Source: Treponema sp. (GTDB lineage Bacteria; Spirochaetota; Spirochaetia; Treponematales; Treponemataceae). From it: a stretch of DNA of 64,000 nt. The stretch lies in assembly GCA_017553635.1 (NCBI GenBank), contig JAFZKN010000017.1:124001-188000 (forward strand), given 5' to 3'. Shown piece after piece: positions 25,704 through 34,240 of this stretch (position 1 is the stretch's first letter; the number at the start of each line of letters is the position of its first letter). The notes below the pieces were generated by a model. It did no database searches, was not told the DNA's origin, and saw only the letters and a list, made by a program, of their open reading frames with translations. The translations under genes and the position numbers were made by a program.

Positions 25704-26444
25704 TTATTTTTTCTGGAATTTATCAAGAACAGCCTGAATGCGCGATTTTACAAGCTCTGCAATCTGTGAGGTTGTAAGCTTTTCAAATTCTACAGGCATA
25801 ATAGGCTTAAGATAATGTACCTGGATCGGAAGCGTTGTCGTAAATCCCCTGTCAAAAACCTTATATGAATCGATGATTGCAACCGGGACAATCGGGCATT
25901 TTGCGTTTTTAGGACTTTTAAAACTTCCTGCGTGGAATTCAGAAAGAACGCCGCTTACTTCTTCATAGTTTCCTTCAGGGAAAACCATGTAATTGACAAA
26001 ATTCTTTAATTCTTCTGTAACTTCTGAAATTGCCTTGAATATTTTTTTAGGTCTTCTGTAATGAAGCTTTTTACTTCTGACAAGCTTACATACTTCGCGT
26101 ATAAAAGGACGGTGAGTTGCCCTGTCATCAAGAATTACACCAATCTTTCTGGGGAACGTATACCATATTGCAAGGGGATCAAATTTTTCCTGATGGTTTG
26201 CACATACGTAAAAACCGTCCTGAGCAGGAATGTTTTCCAAACCGAATGCACGTACCATTACTCCGGCAGATTCTATTAATGTCTTAATGAGAAACATGCA
26301 GAATTCATATCTTTCATCTTCTGAATATTTTTTAGGATGATCTGCCACCCACATCATTTTTGGATACAATCTTAAAATGTTTCCAAAGTTTTTTGAGATA
26401 GTCTTAAATAGAATCGGAACGCTTCGTTTACCAGTGTTTCTCAT
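25704..26444 (-). CDS. 1-acyl-glycerol-3-phosphate acyltransferase family protein (PlsC-like)
   Basis: 246 residues. Motif I is NHQEKFDP (H-X4-D catalytic pair) near residue 88 and motif III is MVFPEGNYEE near residue 158; GSFKSPKNAKCPIVPVAI fits motif IV. Such enzymes add an acyl chain to lysophosphatidate or related acceptors at the inner membrane. The first 60 residues are hydrophobic and basic, fitting a peripheral membrane helix. It starts directly after the flavin reductase stop codon and has no Shine-Dalgarno site, though a promoter-like pair lies upstream. Exact acceptor unknown. Confidence 0.88.
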   Translation of the reverse strand: MRNTGKRSVPILFKTISKNFGNILRLYPKMMWVADHPKKYSEDERYEFCMFLIKTLIESAGVMVRAFGLENIPAQDGFYVCANHQEKFDPLAIWYTFPRKIGVILDDRATHRPFIREVCKLVRSKKLHYRRPKKIFKAISEVTEELKNFVNYMVFPEGNYEEVSGVLSEFHAGSFKSPKNAKCPIVPVAIIDSYKVFDRGFTTTLPIQVHYLKPIMPVEFEKLTTSQIAELVKSRIQAVLDKFQKK

Positions 26445-27002
26445 TTACTTTAATTTTACCCCAATATCAAAAGCTTTTGCAACAACTTCTCCGAGCTGAA
26501 CATAATTATGATTTACAGGATCATAAGTTACCGGTTTGAGTTTAGAAGGATCAATTTTTCCGTCGGTTAAAACAGATTCTTCTGCACTGACGTTAATGAT
26601 GTTTCCGATAAGCTGTTCAGTCTTATCATCATAGCTTACCATTTCACATTCAAGAACCATTTTTAAATTATCAAAAACAGGAGCATCAACAAAGCGGCTC
26701 TTAGAAACATTAAAGCCTGCTTTTTCTATCTTGTTTTTAACATCATTACCGGATTCGATTCCGACATAGTCGCAGGCTGTAATATTTTCTGCATCTGCTA
26801 CACTTACAGTAAATGCCTTTTTCTCTTTTACATTTGCAACAGTTTTGTGGCTTTTATCAAGGCAGATGCAGATCTGTTTGTCGTTATAGATTCCGCCCCA
26901 CGCAGCATTCATTGCATTGGCAGATCCATCTTCGTTGTATGTACCGATTATAAGAACCGGCATCGGAAATAAAAATGTCTGTTTACCAAAATCAACCTTC
27001 AT
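26445..27002 (-). CDS. Flavin reductase (flavoredoxin-like) family protein
   Basis: 185 residues. The split-barrel FMN-binding fold is suggested by FLFPMPVLIIGTYNEDGSANAMNAAWGGIYND, where family members start with the P-P--I-T/G-T pattern, followed by ICICLDKSHKT and AFTVSVADAENITACDYVG. Relatives bind FMN and act as flavin reductases or electron carriers. A strong AGGAGGAA site precedes the ATG. The physiological partner is not evident from its neighbours, an acyltransferase and a lipoprotein of unknown function. Confidence 0.87.
   Translation of the reverse strand: MKVDFGKQTFLFPMPVLIIGTYNEDGSANAMNAAWGGIYNDKQICICLDKSHKTVANVKEKKAFTVSVADAENITACDYVGIESGNDVKNKIEKAGFNVSKSRFVDAPVFDNLKMVLECEMVSYDDKTEQLIGNIINVSAEESVLTDGKIDPSKLKPVTYDPVNHNYVQLGEVVAKAFDIGVKLK
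26453..26482 (-). promoter_or_regulatory. Possible internal promoter of the PlsC-like gene
   Basis: On the minus strand: TTGCAA (26482-26477), 18-base spacer, TAAAAT (26458-26453), eight bases, ATG at 26444. It lies inside the 3' end of the flavin reductase gene, so chance similarity is more likely than for the intergenic examples. Confidence 0.35.
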
Positions 27003-27053
27003 AAAATTCCTCCTGCTTTATGCTGAATTCTAACCTAAGCGCGTTGTCGTTTA

Positions 27054-28439
27054 TTACAGCACCACGTCACATTTTTCAAAAACCTTTTTTACATCCTGTT
27101 TGACCCAATCCATGTAAGTTGCCTTATTTTTTTTGTAAATTTCTGAAACCTGGCTGGTTATCAAAGAATTGTTCTTTGATAAAAGATAATCGTAAATAGG
27201 AATCGCAATATGTCCGTTCTGTTCAGTTTTTAGATGATTCAAAAGAGCTTGATCCACAGAATCATCAGCAAAGCGGTTTAAATACTTAAAAAAATCTTTA
27301 AAACTACTAACAGTAATGTCAGGCAATTTTTTGATGAATATTTGTTTTACGTCATAGTTTTCGTTTAAAAGTGTTTCGATACAAAAAGCGACAAATTTTT
27401 CAAAATCCAAAACACACTCGTCCGAATTGTTCACCGTTGCGACCATACAATCAAGAGCACGGTTTTTGTCATGGTTGTAAAGATTTTTAGCAATTGTCAA
27501 ATTGGCAATATTATATTTTCCCCATATCTCAAACAATATATCGTCATAAAATCCATCGCTATATGAACTCAGAGCGTCTGCGATATATTTAAGATGATAT
27601 TTTTGAATTTTTTTATTTATCTTTGGTGAAAAAACTTTGAGCAGTTCTTTTCTTGAAAATTCATCTTTAAACATTGCAAGCGAATTGTAAAAATCACTCC
27701 ACTCTGAATAATAATATTTTGATGGCAAAATCGAATCCATATATTCATCAAAAAAAGGTTTTAAAGAATCATTTAAAATATATGGGCAGGCTTCAAAAAA
27801 CAGAGTCTTGTCTTTTTTATCTTTGAGCGAAAGAATCAGTTCGTAATCGTCTTTTTCCTGATACTTTGCAAGCGCAAAAATTGCAACTTCATTTCCTTCC
27901 AGTGCCCATTGCTTTGTAAGTTTATAAAGTTCCGGAGATTTAGTTTCACTGTGCAAAAGAAAAATTGCATGATTCAACGGAGATCGATTTTTTAAAAGCT
28001 GAATGTCAATTTTTTGCTTTGTATTTTGTGAGATTTTAGACTTCAGGGCATCAAGAAAAATATCGCCGACCATTTCGTTCATGATAATACAACCGAACAT
28101 GGTTTCGATTACTTCCGTGTCGGAAAGTGCATCGAGTGCAATTTTATCCCAGTCCATTTTTTCGTTGCGTTCGATAAGTGCCTGAAGCGCATACGCACGG
28201 ATTACGCCGTTTTTGTCGGAAAGAAGTTTTTTAAGTTTGGACCCTGTCGCAGAATCCCTTACAGTTTTATAAAGCATATACTGCTCAGGTGTATGTGCGT
28301 CTTCAGAAACAGCAGATCCCATATAGCAGTTGTTTTCCCGCATTTTATTAAGGACAGAATTAATTTTACCACCAGTATGACAGGACTCGAGAGCAAAAAT
28401 AAAAATTAAAAGAATAAATATTTTCTTCATGTCCTTCAT
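27054..28439 (-). CDS. Lipoprotein of unknown function with HEAT-like helical repeats
   Basis: About 461 residues. A lipoprotein signal ends FALESC (Cys20 from this start). The mature part is almost entirely helical, with segments such as GVIRAYALQALIERNEKMDWDKIALDALSD that resemble HEAT or ARM units, but I cannot place a family. The start is uncertain: ATG at 28439 lies just beyond the pyrKD stop at 28441, ATG at 28430 gives the tidiest signal peptide, and a TTG at 28469 would overlap pyrKD. Coupling to pyrKD is likely in any case. The link between a surface or periplasmic lipoprotein and pyrimidine synthesis is not obvious. Confidence 0.78.
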   Translation of the reverse strand: MKDMKKIFILLIFIFALESCHTGGKINSVLNKMRENNCYMGSAVSEDAHTPEQYMLYKTVRDSATGSKLKKLLSDKNGVIRAYALQALIERNEKMDWDKIALDALSDTEVIETMFGCIIMNEMVGDIFLDALKSKISQNTKQKIDIQLLKNRSPLNHAIFLLHSETKSPELYKLTKQWALEGNEVAIFALAKYQEKDDYELILSLKDKKDKTLFFEACPYILNDSLKPFFDEYMDSILPSKYYYSEWSDFYNSLAMFKDEFSRKELLKVFSPKINKKIQKYHLKYIADALSSYSDGFYDDILFEIWGKYNIANLTIAKNLYNHDKNRALDCMVATVNNSDECVLDFEKFVAFCIETLLNENYDVKQIFIKKLPDITVSSFKDFFKYLNRFADDSVDQALLNHLKTEQNGHIAIPIYDYLLSKNNSLITSQVSEIYKKNKATYMDWVKQDVKKVFEKCDVVL

Positions 28440-28440
28440 C

Positions 28441-30255
28441 TTACAGCGCGCAGCCTCTAAAATCATCAAGAGTTCTAAAGCCCTTTCGCTTCATAAAGCT
28501 TCTGAGCCCCTCAATTACTTCTATCATCGTATTAGGGTTTGCAAAAGTGTTTGTGCCTGTTTCGACGGCAGCCGCACCGGCCATAATAAACTCTACGGCG
28601 TCCTGCCATGTCGCAATTCCGCCGATTGCAATTACCGGCACCTGTTTTTCTAACGGCAGCTTTTTAATTGCCGAGCATACTTCATAAACAAGACGCATTG
28701 CAATCGGTCTTACCGCAGGACCGCCGAAGCCTGCCTTGATTTTATCAAATACAGGACGCCCCTTTTCGATGTCGATTGCAACACCCTGGAACGAATTGCA
28801 AAGTGAGATGCCGTCTGCTCCGGCTTCGATGCATGACAGCGCAATCGATACAATATCAGAAGCCTGCGGTGTTAACTTTACGATAAGCGGCTTTTTTGTA
28901 ATTGCCCTGATTGCTTTTGTAGCAGCGGCTGCCGTCGTACAACTCATTCCGAGGGCTGCTCCACCTGCTGCAACATTAGGACAGGATATGTTAAGCTCGA
29001 TAACAGGAACATCTGTTTTATCAAGAAGCTTTGCTCCTTCGATATAAGTTTCTATTGAGCTTCCAGAAAGATTTGCAAATGTTACAGGCTTTAACTTTAA
29101 CATTGCAGGAAGCTCATGCTCGATAAAGTGCGGAATTCCAGGATTCTGAAGGCCGATAGAATTCATAAGACCGCTTGGTGTTTCCCACAGGCGAACTCCA
29201 CTGTTTCCCTGACGCGGTTCAATTGTAAGACCTTTACTTGCAATTCCGCCGAGCTTATTTACATCAAAAATATCTTTGTATTCCGTTCCAAATCCAAATG
29301 TTCCTGAACTTCCAATTACAGGATTAGAAAGAACTACGTCACGGATTTTTACAGAAAGATCAGGTTTTACATTTTTATTTTTCTGTGCTTCTATAATCTG
29401 TTCAGCTGCCGGAGCAGGCTTATTAAAAATTAAAACGCGTGAATCAAAAACAGGTCCGTCTTTACAGCAGCGTTTATAGCCTTCTGTAGTTTCAATTGTA
29501 CAGCCAAGACATACTCCCATTCCGCATGCCATGTGAGATTCCATACTAAGATATGCTTTTACACCTGCTTTTTCTGCAATATGCTTTACATAAGCAAGCA
29601 TTGGAGTCGGACCGCATGCATAAATTTCTTTATAACCGCGTTCTTTAATTTTTTCTGAATCAATTATTACAGGAAGCATTCCTTTTGTTCCGACACTTCC
29701 ATCATCTGTTGCAACTGTTAATTTATTTGCCTTAATGTTTTTTAATCCGTACTTTCCGCTTTTAAAACATGCATAAAAGTCATAAGATTTTTCTTCGAGA
29801 GTCTGTGCAAAGCCTGCGACAGGTGCAACTCCGATTCCACCACCGATTATACATACTTTTTTAGATTTCGGTTTTGGAAAAATATTTCCAAGCGGACCTA
29901 AAACATCAACGCTGTCATTTTTTTCAAGTGAACAAAGCTCAGAAGTTCCTTTTCCTTTTTTTAAAATTAAAAATTCTATCTGAGCACTCTGCTTTACTGT
30001 TTTTCCTGATTTAACTTTTTTTATGCTTACATTATAAACAGAAATCGGTCGTCCTAAAAGAACTTTTCCTTTTGTTGCACGGAGCATAAAAAACTGTCCC
30101 GGCTTTGGGATTGATTTTTCTTTTGCTTCAACATCTATTACAAGAGAATATACGCTGTCACACGGAACAGCACCGGAAACAGCTTTGCATCCGGTAACCA
30201 GCCCTTTTGTATAAACAGGAATTGTTTTTCCGTTACAGTCTTTTGTTACACTCAT
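28441..30255 (-). CDS. pyrD: Fused dihydroorotate dehydrogenase B: PyrK electron-transfer domain plus PyrD catalytic domain
   Basis: 604 residues. Residues 1-275 are PyrK-like: FAD-binding GRPISVYNV, NAD-binding VCIIGGGIGVAP, and a 2Fe-2S site with Cys244, Cys249, Cys252 and Cys263 or Cys264. Residues 300-604 are a class 1B PyrD barrel: IGSSGTFGFG, NSIGLQNPG, NISCPNV with the presumed active-site base Cys425, GADGISLCN and IAIGGIATWQDAVEFIMAGA. In most bacteria these are two separate subunits that oxidise dihydroorotate with NAD; here both are in one chain in K-D order. A GGAG site precedes the ATG. It follows pyrF by nine bases. Confidence 0.93.
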   Translation of the reverse strand: MSVTKDCNGKTIPVYTKGLVTGCKAVSGAVPCDSVYSLVIDVEAKEKSIPKPGQFFMLRATKGKVLLGRPISVYNVSIKKVKSGKTVKQSAQIEFLILKKGKGTSELCSLEKNDSVDVLGPLGNIFPKPKSKKVCIIGGGIGVAPVAGFAQTLEEKSYDFYACFKSGKYGLKNIKANKLTVATDDGSVGTKGMLPVIIDSEKIKERGYKEIYACGPTPMLAYVKHIAEKAGVKAYLSMESHMACGMGVCLGCTIETTEGYKRCCKDGPVFDSRVLIFNKPAPAAEQIIEAQKNKNVKPDLSVKIRDVVLSNPVIGSSGTFGFGTEYKDIFDVNKLGGIASKGLTIEPRQGNSGVRLWETPSGLMNSIGLQNPGIPHFIEHELPAMLKLKPVTFANLSGSSIETYIEGAKLLDKTDVPVIELNISCPNVAAGGAALGMSCTTAAAATKAIRAITKKPLIVKLTPQASDIVSIALSCIEAGADGISLCNSFQGVAIDIEKGRPVFDKIKAGFGGPAVRPIAMRLVYEVCSAIKKLPLEKQVPVIAIGGIATWQDAVEFIMAGAAAVETGTNTFANPNTMIEVIEGLRSFMKRKGFRTLDDFRGCAL

Positions 30256-30264
30256 AATGTCTCC

Positions 30265-31185
30265 TTAAAACGACATCAATTCTTCTTTAGAAGCAAGCGC
30301 AGCTTTTGCTGATGCTTCGATTAAATCTTCCATCTTAAGATTATCTGCGTTTCTTTTTTCTTCGAGTGCAGGATCTTTTTTCCATGCACATAAAATTCCG
30401 CGGCTTGAATTTACAACACCGCCGCATTTTTCTAAAAGGATTGCGCAGATTTTTGCAGCTCCTCCCTGTGCACCGTATCCCGGAATTAAAAAGAAAGTTT
30501 CAGGATATTTATCACGCAGCCATCTTGCATCAGCTTCCTGAGTTGCACCAACTACTGCACCGAAAATTCCACATGTCTGATCTTTATAATCCGGACATGT
30601 TTCACCCCATTCCTTTCCGATTCTTGCAATTTCATCACCAACTCTTTCAAGAAGCAGTCCACCCTCTGCAAGTTTCTGATGTTCGATATCAGTCATGCCT
30701 GGATTACTTGTACACAGAAGAACAAATGCTCCTTTTCCACTATAATCCGGCGCACTGTATTTTGTATACGGTTTTAGGGTATCAAAACCCATATATGGAT
30801 TTATTGTAATGATGTCTGTTTCAAAATCACCTGTAAAATGTCCTCTGGCGTACGCCTCTGCGGATGCTGCAATATCTCCTCGTTTAATATCGCTTATTGC
30901 AATAAATCCTGCATCACGCACAGCCTTTACAGTTTTTGCATAAACGTTCATTCCTTCAAGTCCCATTGCTTCATAATATGCAATCTGAATTTTAAAGCAG
31001 CATGCACTCTGATCTTTTTTTATACGTTCAATAAGTGCAAGATTAAAAGCTAAAACTGCTTCTGCAGAAGATGAATAATTTTTAACAATATTTTCTGGAA
31101 TATAAGACGGGTCTGTATCAAGCCCGACACAAAGCGGACCATATTTCTTTGCCGCTTCCTGAAGTGTTTGCATTGCGTGTTTCAT
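30265..31185 (-). CDS. pyrF: Orotidine 5'-phosphate decarboxylase, type 2
   Basis: 306 residues. Markers are CVGLDTDPSYIP, the catalytic lysine/aspartate block SDIKRGDIAASA, FVLLCTSNPG and FLIPGYGAQGG. The length and the GLDTDP opening fit the longer type 2 subfamily. It makes UMP from OMP. It is the first gene of a group with pyrKD. The ATG has no clear Shine-Dalgarno site; a TATACT (31199-31194) ends eight bases before it but lacks a good -35, while the TTGTTC of the palindrome at 31215-31230 is 15 bases from TATAAA (31209-31204). Confidence 0.94.
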   Translation of the reverse strand: MKHAMQTLQEAAKKYGPLCVGLDTDPSYIPENIVKNYSSSAEAVLAFNLALIERIKKDQSACCFKIQIAYYEAMGLEGMNVYAKTVKAVRDAGFIAISDIKRGDIAASAEAYARGHFTGDFETDIITINPYMGFDTLKPYTKYSAPDYSGKGAFVLLCTSNPGMTDIEHQKLAEGGLLLERVGDEIARIGKEWGETCPDYKDQTCGIFGAVVGATQEADARWLRDKYPETFFLIPGYGAQGGAAKICAILLEKCGGVVNSSRGILCAWKKDPALEEKRNADNLKMEDLIEASAKAALASKEELMSF

Positions 31186-31214
31186 AATACTTTAGTATAA
31201 TGATTTATAAGCCA

Positions 31215-31230
31215 TTGTTCTATAGAACAA
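31215..31230. promoter_or_regulatory. Perfect 16-base palindrome between pyrF and a methyltransferase gene
   Basis: TTGTTCTATAGAACAA reads the same on both strands. Each half supplies a TTGTTC that could act as a -35 box: on the minus strand toward pyrF (TATAAA 15 bases on) and on the plus strand toward 31255. A dimeric regulator bound here would control both genes. Confidence 0.55.
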
Positions 31231-31254
31231 AAAGCTTTTTAAACCCGTAAAATT

Positions 31255-32436
31255 ATGTTGTTTTCAGTCACTTTTTCAAAACCTTCAGCCTCTGTACAGG
31301 AAAAACTCGGAAAGCCTTTAAAAAAAATCAAGATAAAATTAAATCCGTCTTCATCCGGCAAGCAGTACTATGCTGAATTTTTTACAGAAACCCAGTCTTT
31401 TCATAAAACGTTCAGTAATGAAGAACTTGAACAATTCATTTCAGAACACGCCGGAACAACTTTTAAAAACTGCGTTCAGACTTATACCGACCGCGAAATA
31501 ACTGTTCTTGCAAATAAAAAAGGAAAGATAACAACCCTTGAGCGTCCGCGAACTCAAGAGCCAGGAAAAGAGGCGGCTTTTGAAGAAAGTTTTTCCAACA
31601 ACAACCGCGAAAAAAACTACATCCTCCGCGAAGGAAAGCCTGTTCCGTTTTTAATTTCACTTGGGGTAATGGCTCCCGACGGTAAAATCATAAAATCGCG
31701 TTACGACAAGTTTAAGCAGATCAACCGCTTTTTAGAATACATCGACGACATTCTTCCTTCTGTAGTTGAACAGAAAAAAAACGAAAACACACCGCTTTAC
31801 ATACTCGATTTTGGCTGCGGAAAAAGTTACCTTACTTTTGCAGTTCACTATTTTCTTACACAGATAAAAAAAATCGAATGTAAAATCTGCGGTCTTGATT
31901 TAAAGGAAGATGTAATTGAACACTGCAATAAACTTGCACGCGAGTTTAAATGCGGAGGGCTTTCATTTAAAACTGGTGACATCGCAGAATATTCAGAAGA
32001 AGGTGTTTCTTACAATCTGGATATAATAATTACGCTCCATGCCTGCGATACTGCAACAGACTTTGCCCTAAAGTATGCAGTTTATAAAAATGCAAAGGCA
32101 ATTTTAAGCGTTCCATGCTGCCAGCACGAAGTAAAATCACAGCTTGATAAAAACAAAGCGGAGCTTTTAAAAAAAGATGACTCTATCCTTTCTCCTGTTT
32201 TAAAACACGGAATCATACGCGAAAGAATTGCTGCTCTTATTACAGATTCACTTCGCGCAGAATATCTTGAATCCTGCGGTTACAAGGTTGACGTAATGGA
32301 ATTTATCGACATGAGCCACACTCCAAAAAACATTCTTCTTCGCGCAGTTAAAAAACGAAGTTCAGAAAACTCTGATACAGATTTAAAACCAAAACTCATA
32401 GACTATCTTAAAATAAATCCAGAAATCTGGAAATAA
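31255..32436 (+). CDS. SAM-dependent methyltransferase (Methyltransf_32-like)
   Basis: 393 residues. The second half holds a Rossmann methyltransferase: ILDFGCGKSYLTFAVHYFL (motif I), CGLDLKEDVIEHCN (motif II), and DIIITLHACDTATDFALKYAV followed by ILSVPCCQHE. The LHACD and PCCQHE blocks are those I associate with the Methyltransf_32 family (GSTCD/METTL25-like). The first 110 residues form a separate domain with a beta-rich start. The substrate is unknown; an RNA or protein target is plausible. No Shine-Dalgarno site is visible before the ATG. The hydrolase gene follows within 26 bases. Confidence 0.85.
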   Translation: MLFSVTFSKPSASVQEKLGKPLKKIKIKLNPSSSGKQYYAEFFTETQSFHKTFSNEELEQFISEHAGTTFKNCVQTYTDREITVLANKKGKITTLERPRTQEPGKEAAFEESFSNNNREKNYILREGKPVPFLISLGVMAPDGKIIKSRYDKFKQINRFLEYIDDILPSVVEQKKNENTPLYILDFGCGKSYLTFAVHYFLTQIKKIECKICGLDLKEDVIEHCNKLAREFKCGGLSFKTGDIAEYSEEGVSYNLDIIITLHACDTATDFALKYAVYKNAKAILSVPCCQHEVKSQLDKNKAELLKKDDSILSPVLKHGIIRERIAALITDSLRAEYLESCGYKVDVMEFIDMSHTPKNILLRAVKKRSSENSDTDLKPKLIDYLKINPEIWK

Positions 32437-32461
32437 AAAAGAAGTGCCGGAGGAATCGCAA

Positions 32462-33244
32462 ATGGCAGAAACATTAAAAACAGATTCTTTTGAAATGAGA
32501 TATTCAAAATTTGGCGAAGGAGAAAAATTTTTTGTAATCATTCCGGGAATAAGTTTAAAATCTGTTTTAAACTCAGAAGGCGCTGTAATAAGACAGTACA
32601 AAAAAATTGCTGCAAACCATACATGCTGGCTTTTTGACAGAAGGTCAGAGTTTCCAGAGAATTATTCTGTAAAACAGATGGCTCAGGACACTGCTACTGC
32701 AATGCAGAAGCTCGGTATAAAAGATGCTGTTGTATTCGGAACATCACAGGGCGGAATGATTGCACAGAAAATTGCAATTGATCATCCGGAGCTTGTTTCA
32801 AAGCTTGTACTTGCATCTACTGCTTCAAGAATTAATGCAAGGGCAAAAAATATTTTTGATAACTGGATTTTATATGCTAAGACAAAACCAATTAAAGATT
32901 TAATATCGCTTTTTGTTACTGATGTTTATTCAAAAGAATTCTGCGACACATATAAAAACGCACTCATTTCGATTTTAAGTGATGCAACACAGGAAGAACT
33001 TTCACGTTTTACAATTATGTCTGACGCATGTCTTGGACTTTCTACTTACGATGAACTTGATAAAATAAAATGTCCTGCTTTTGTAATCGGTTCAAAGCAG
33101 GACAATCTTTTTGACATGGAAACTCAAACAGAGCTTGCCGACAAACTCAACGCAGAAACCTTTTTTTATGATAATTTAAGTCACGGCTTTTATGATGAAG
33201 ACCGTCACTTTTTAGATCATCTGGTTGAGTTTATTAATTCTTAG
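32462..33244 (+). CDS. Alpha/beta hydrolase
   Basis: 260 residues. Nucleophile elbow GTSQGGM, a later acidic region (GSKQDNLFDMET) and the catalytic histidine in NLSHGFYDED give a normal alpha/beta-hydrolase triad. The oxyanion region is VIIPGIS. No signal peptide, so cytoplasmic. The substrate cannot be read. An in-frame GTG at 32444 exists, but the ATG at 32462 has GGAGGA at 32449-32454. It overlaps the stop codon of the convergent binding-protein gene by four bases, with no terminator between them. Confidence 0.87.
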   Translation: MAETLKTDSFEMRYSKFGEGEKFFVIIPGISLKSVLNSEGAVIRQYKKIAANHTCWLFDRRSEFPENYSVKQMAQDTATAMQKLGIKDAVVFGTSQGGMIAQKIAIDHPELVSKLVLASTASRINARAKNIFDNWILYAKTKPIKDLISLFVTDVYSKEFCDTYKNALISILSDATQEELSRFTIMSDACLGLSTYDELDKIKCPAFVIGSKQDNLFDMETQTELADKLNAETFFYDNLSHGFYDEDRHFLDHLVEFINS

Positions 33245-34080
33245 AGCTGACCGCCTTCTACAACAAGTGAGTCAGCGTCAGAGTTTGGTCCGTAAACAGA
33301 ACGGAGAGTTGCTTCATAGTCTGCATGAAAGAACTGTTCGTCTGCAAGAGACTTGATTTCTTCGTTAATCCAGTTTAAGAGAGATTCATTTCCCTTTGTA
33401 ACTGCAGGAGCAATTGAATCAAGGCTTCCGAGAGATTCAATTCCAACTGTAAAGCCAGGGTTTTCGATAGCCCATGCAAGAACTTCTGTGTTGTCTGTAG
33501 AAAGACCTACACCTCTTCCGTCAAGAAGTGCATTGTATGCTTCTGAATACTGGTCAAACTTTAAAAGATTTACTTCAGGATAATTTTCTGTAAAGAATGT
33601 TTCTGCAGTTGTTCCCTTAGAAACGATAAGTGTTTTACCGTTTAAATCTTCCGGCTTTCTTGCAATGTCTTTGTCGTTAGAAACAACGCCGAGCGCACAT
33701 TTCATGTATGGAAGGGCAAAGTCAACTTTTTCTGCACGTGCAGGAGTAACTGTAAAGTTTGCAAGAACAAGGTCAACCTTTCCTGTTTCGAGAACTTCTA
33801 CTCTGGCGGCAGCTTCTACAGGAACATATTCAACTTTTACACCGAGATCCTTTGCAATGCGGTCTCCGAAATAAACATCATATCCCTGATATTTTCCATA
33901 TTCATCAACATAACCGAAAGGCTTTTTGTCGCTGAAAACTGCAATTTTAATTGTTCCGCTTTTTTTAATCTGTTCTACAGTGCGGAATCCTGCTTTAGAA
34001 CCTGAACATGCAGATAATACAGAAGCGGCTGCAAGTACTGCAATGCTAAGGGCAATGATTTTTGATAATGATTTTTTCAT
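33241..34080 (-). CDS. Polar amino-acid ABC transporter substrate-binding lipoprotein
   Basis: 279 residues. Lipoprotein signal ending VLSAC (Cys25), then a SBP family 3 fold: GTIKIAVFSDKKPFGYVDEYGKYQGYDV, ETGKVDLVLANFTVTPARAEKVDFALPY (the usual T-T--R----DFS-PY block), LNGKTLIVSKGTTAE. It captures an amino acid for the permeases encoded upstream. It is last in the transporter group but has its own consensus promoter and an AGAGG site, which would allow more binding protein than membrane subunits to be made. The ligand is not predictable from sequence by eye. Confidence 0.93.
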   Translation of the reverse strand: MKKSLSKIIALSIAVLAAASVLSACSGSKAGFRTVEQIKKSGTIKIAVFSDKKPFGYVDEYGKYQGYDVYFGDRIAKDLGVKVEYVPVEAAARVEVLETGKVDLVLANFTVTPARAEKVDFALPYMKCALGVVSNDKDIARKPEDLNGKTLIVSKGTTAETFFTENYPEVNLLKFDQYSEAYNALLDGRGVGLSTDNTEVLAWAIENPGFTVGIESLGSLDSIAPAVTKGNESLLNWINEEIKSLADEQFFHADYEATLRSVYGPNSDADSLVVEGGQL

Positions 34081-34131
34081 ATTTAACCTCTTTTTCCTTT
34101 TTTTAAGGTGTATTATTCACGTGATGTATGC

Positions 34132-34161
34132 TTTATATCACCTAATTACCTAGTATGTCAA
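34132..34161 (-). promoter_or_regulatory. Consensus promoter of the amino-acid binding protein, with dyads
   Basis: On the minus strand: perfect TTGACA (34161-34156), 18-base spacer, TATAAA (34137-34132). A dyad TACCTA / TAGGTA with a nine-base centre (34147-34167) spans the -35 box, and the palindrome TCACGTGA (34117-34124) sits about where transcription should start. Both are operator candidates. Confidence 0.65.
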
Positions 34162-34172
34162 TAGGTATAGCA

Positions 34173-34224
34173 AAAACCTACAGTCACACCCTGCAGTCCC
34201 AACCTGCGTTCTAACCCTGCGGTC
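34173..34224 (-). repeat. Four tandem 13-base repeats upstream of the binding-protein promoter
   Basis: Read on the minus strand the copies are GACCGCAGGGTTA, GAACGCAGGTTGG, GACTGCAGGGTGT and GACTGTAGGTTTT, with no bases between them. The array begins 16 bases after the ATPase stop region, which holds the palindrome CCGGCGCCGG (34229-34238), and ends 11 bases before the -35 box of the binding-protein promoter. Confidence 0.8.
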
Positions 34225-34240
34225 ACTCCCGGCGCCGGCT

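Noticed and set aside
33236..33250. Terminator between the convergent hydrolase and binding-protein genes
   Set aside because: The two stop codons overlap by four bases and no stem with T run is present.
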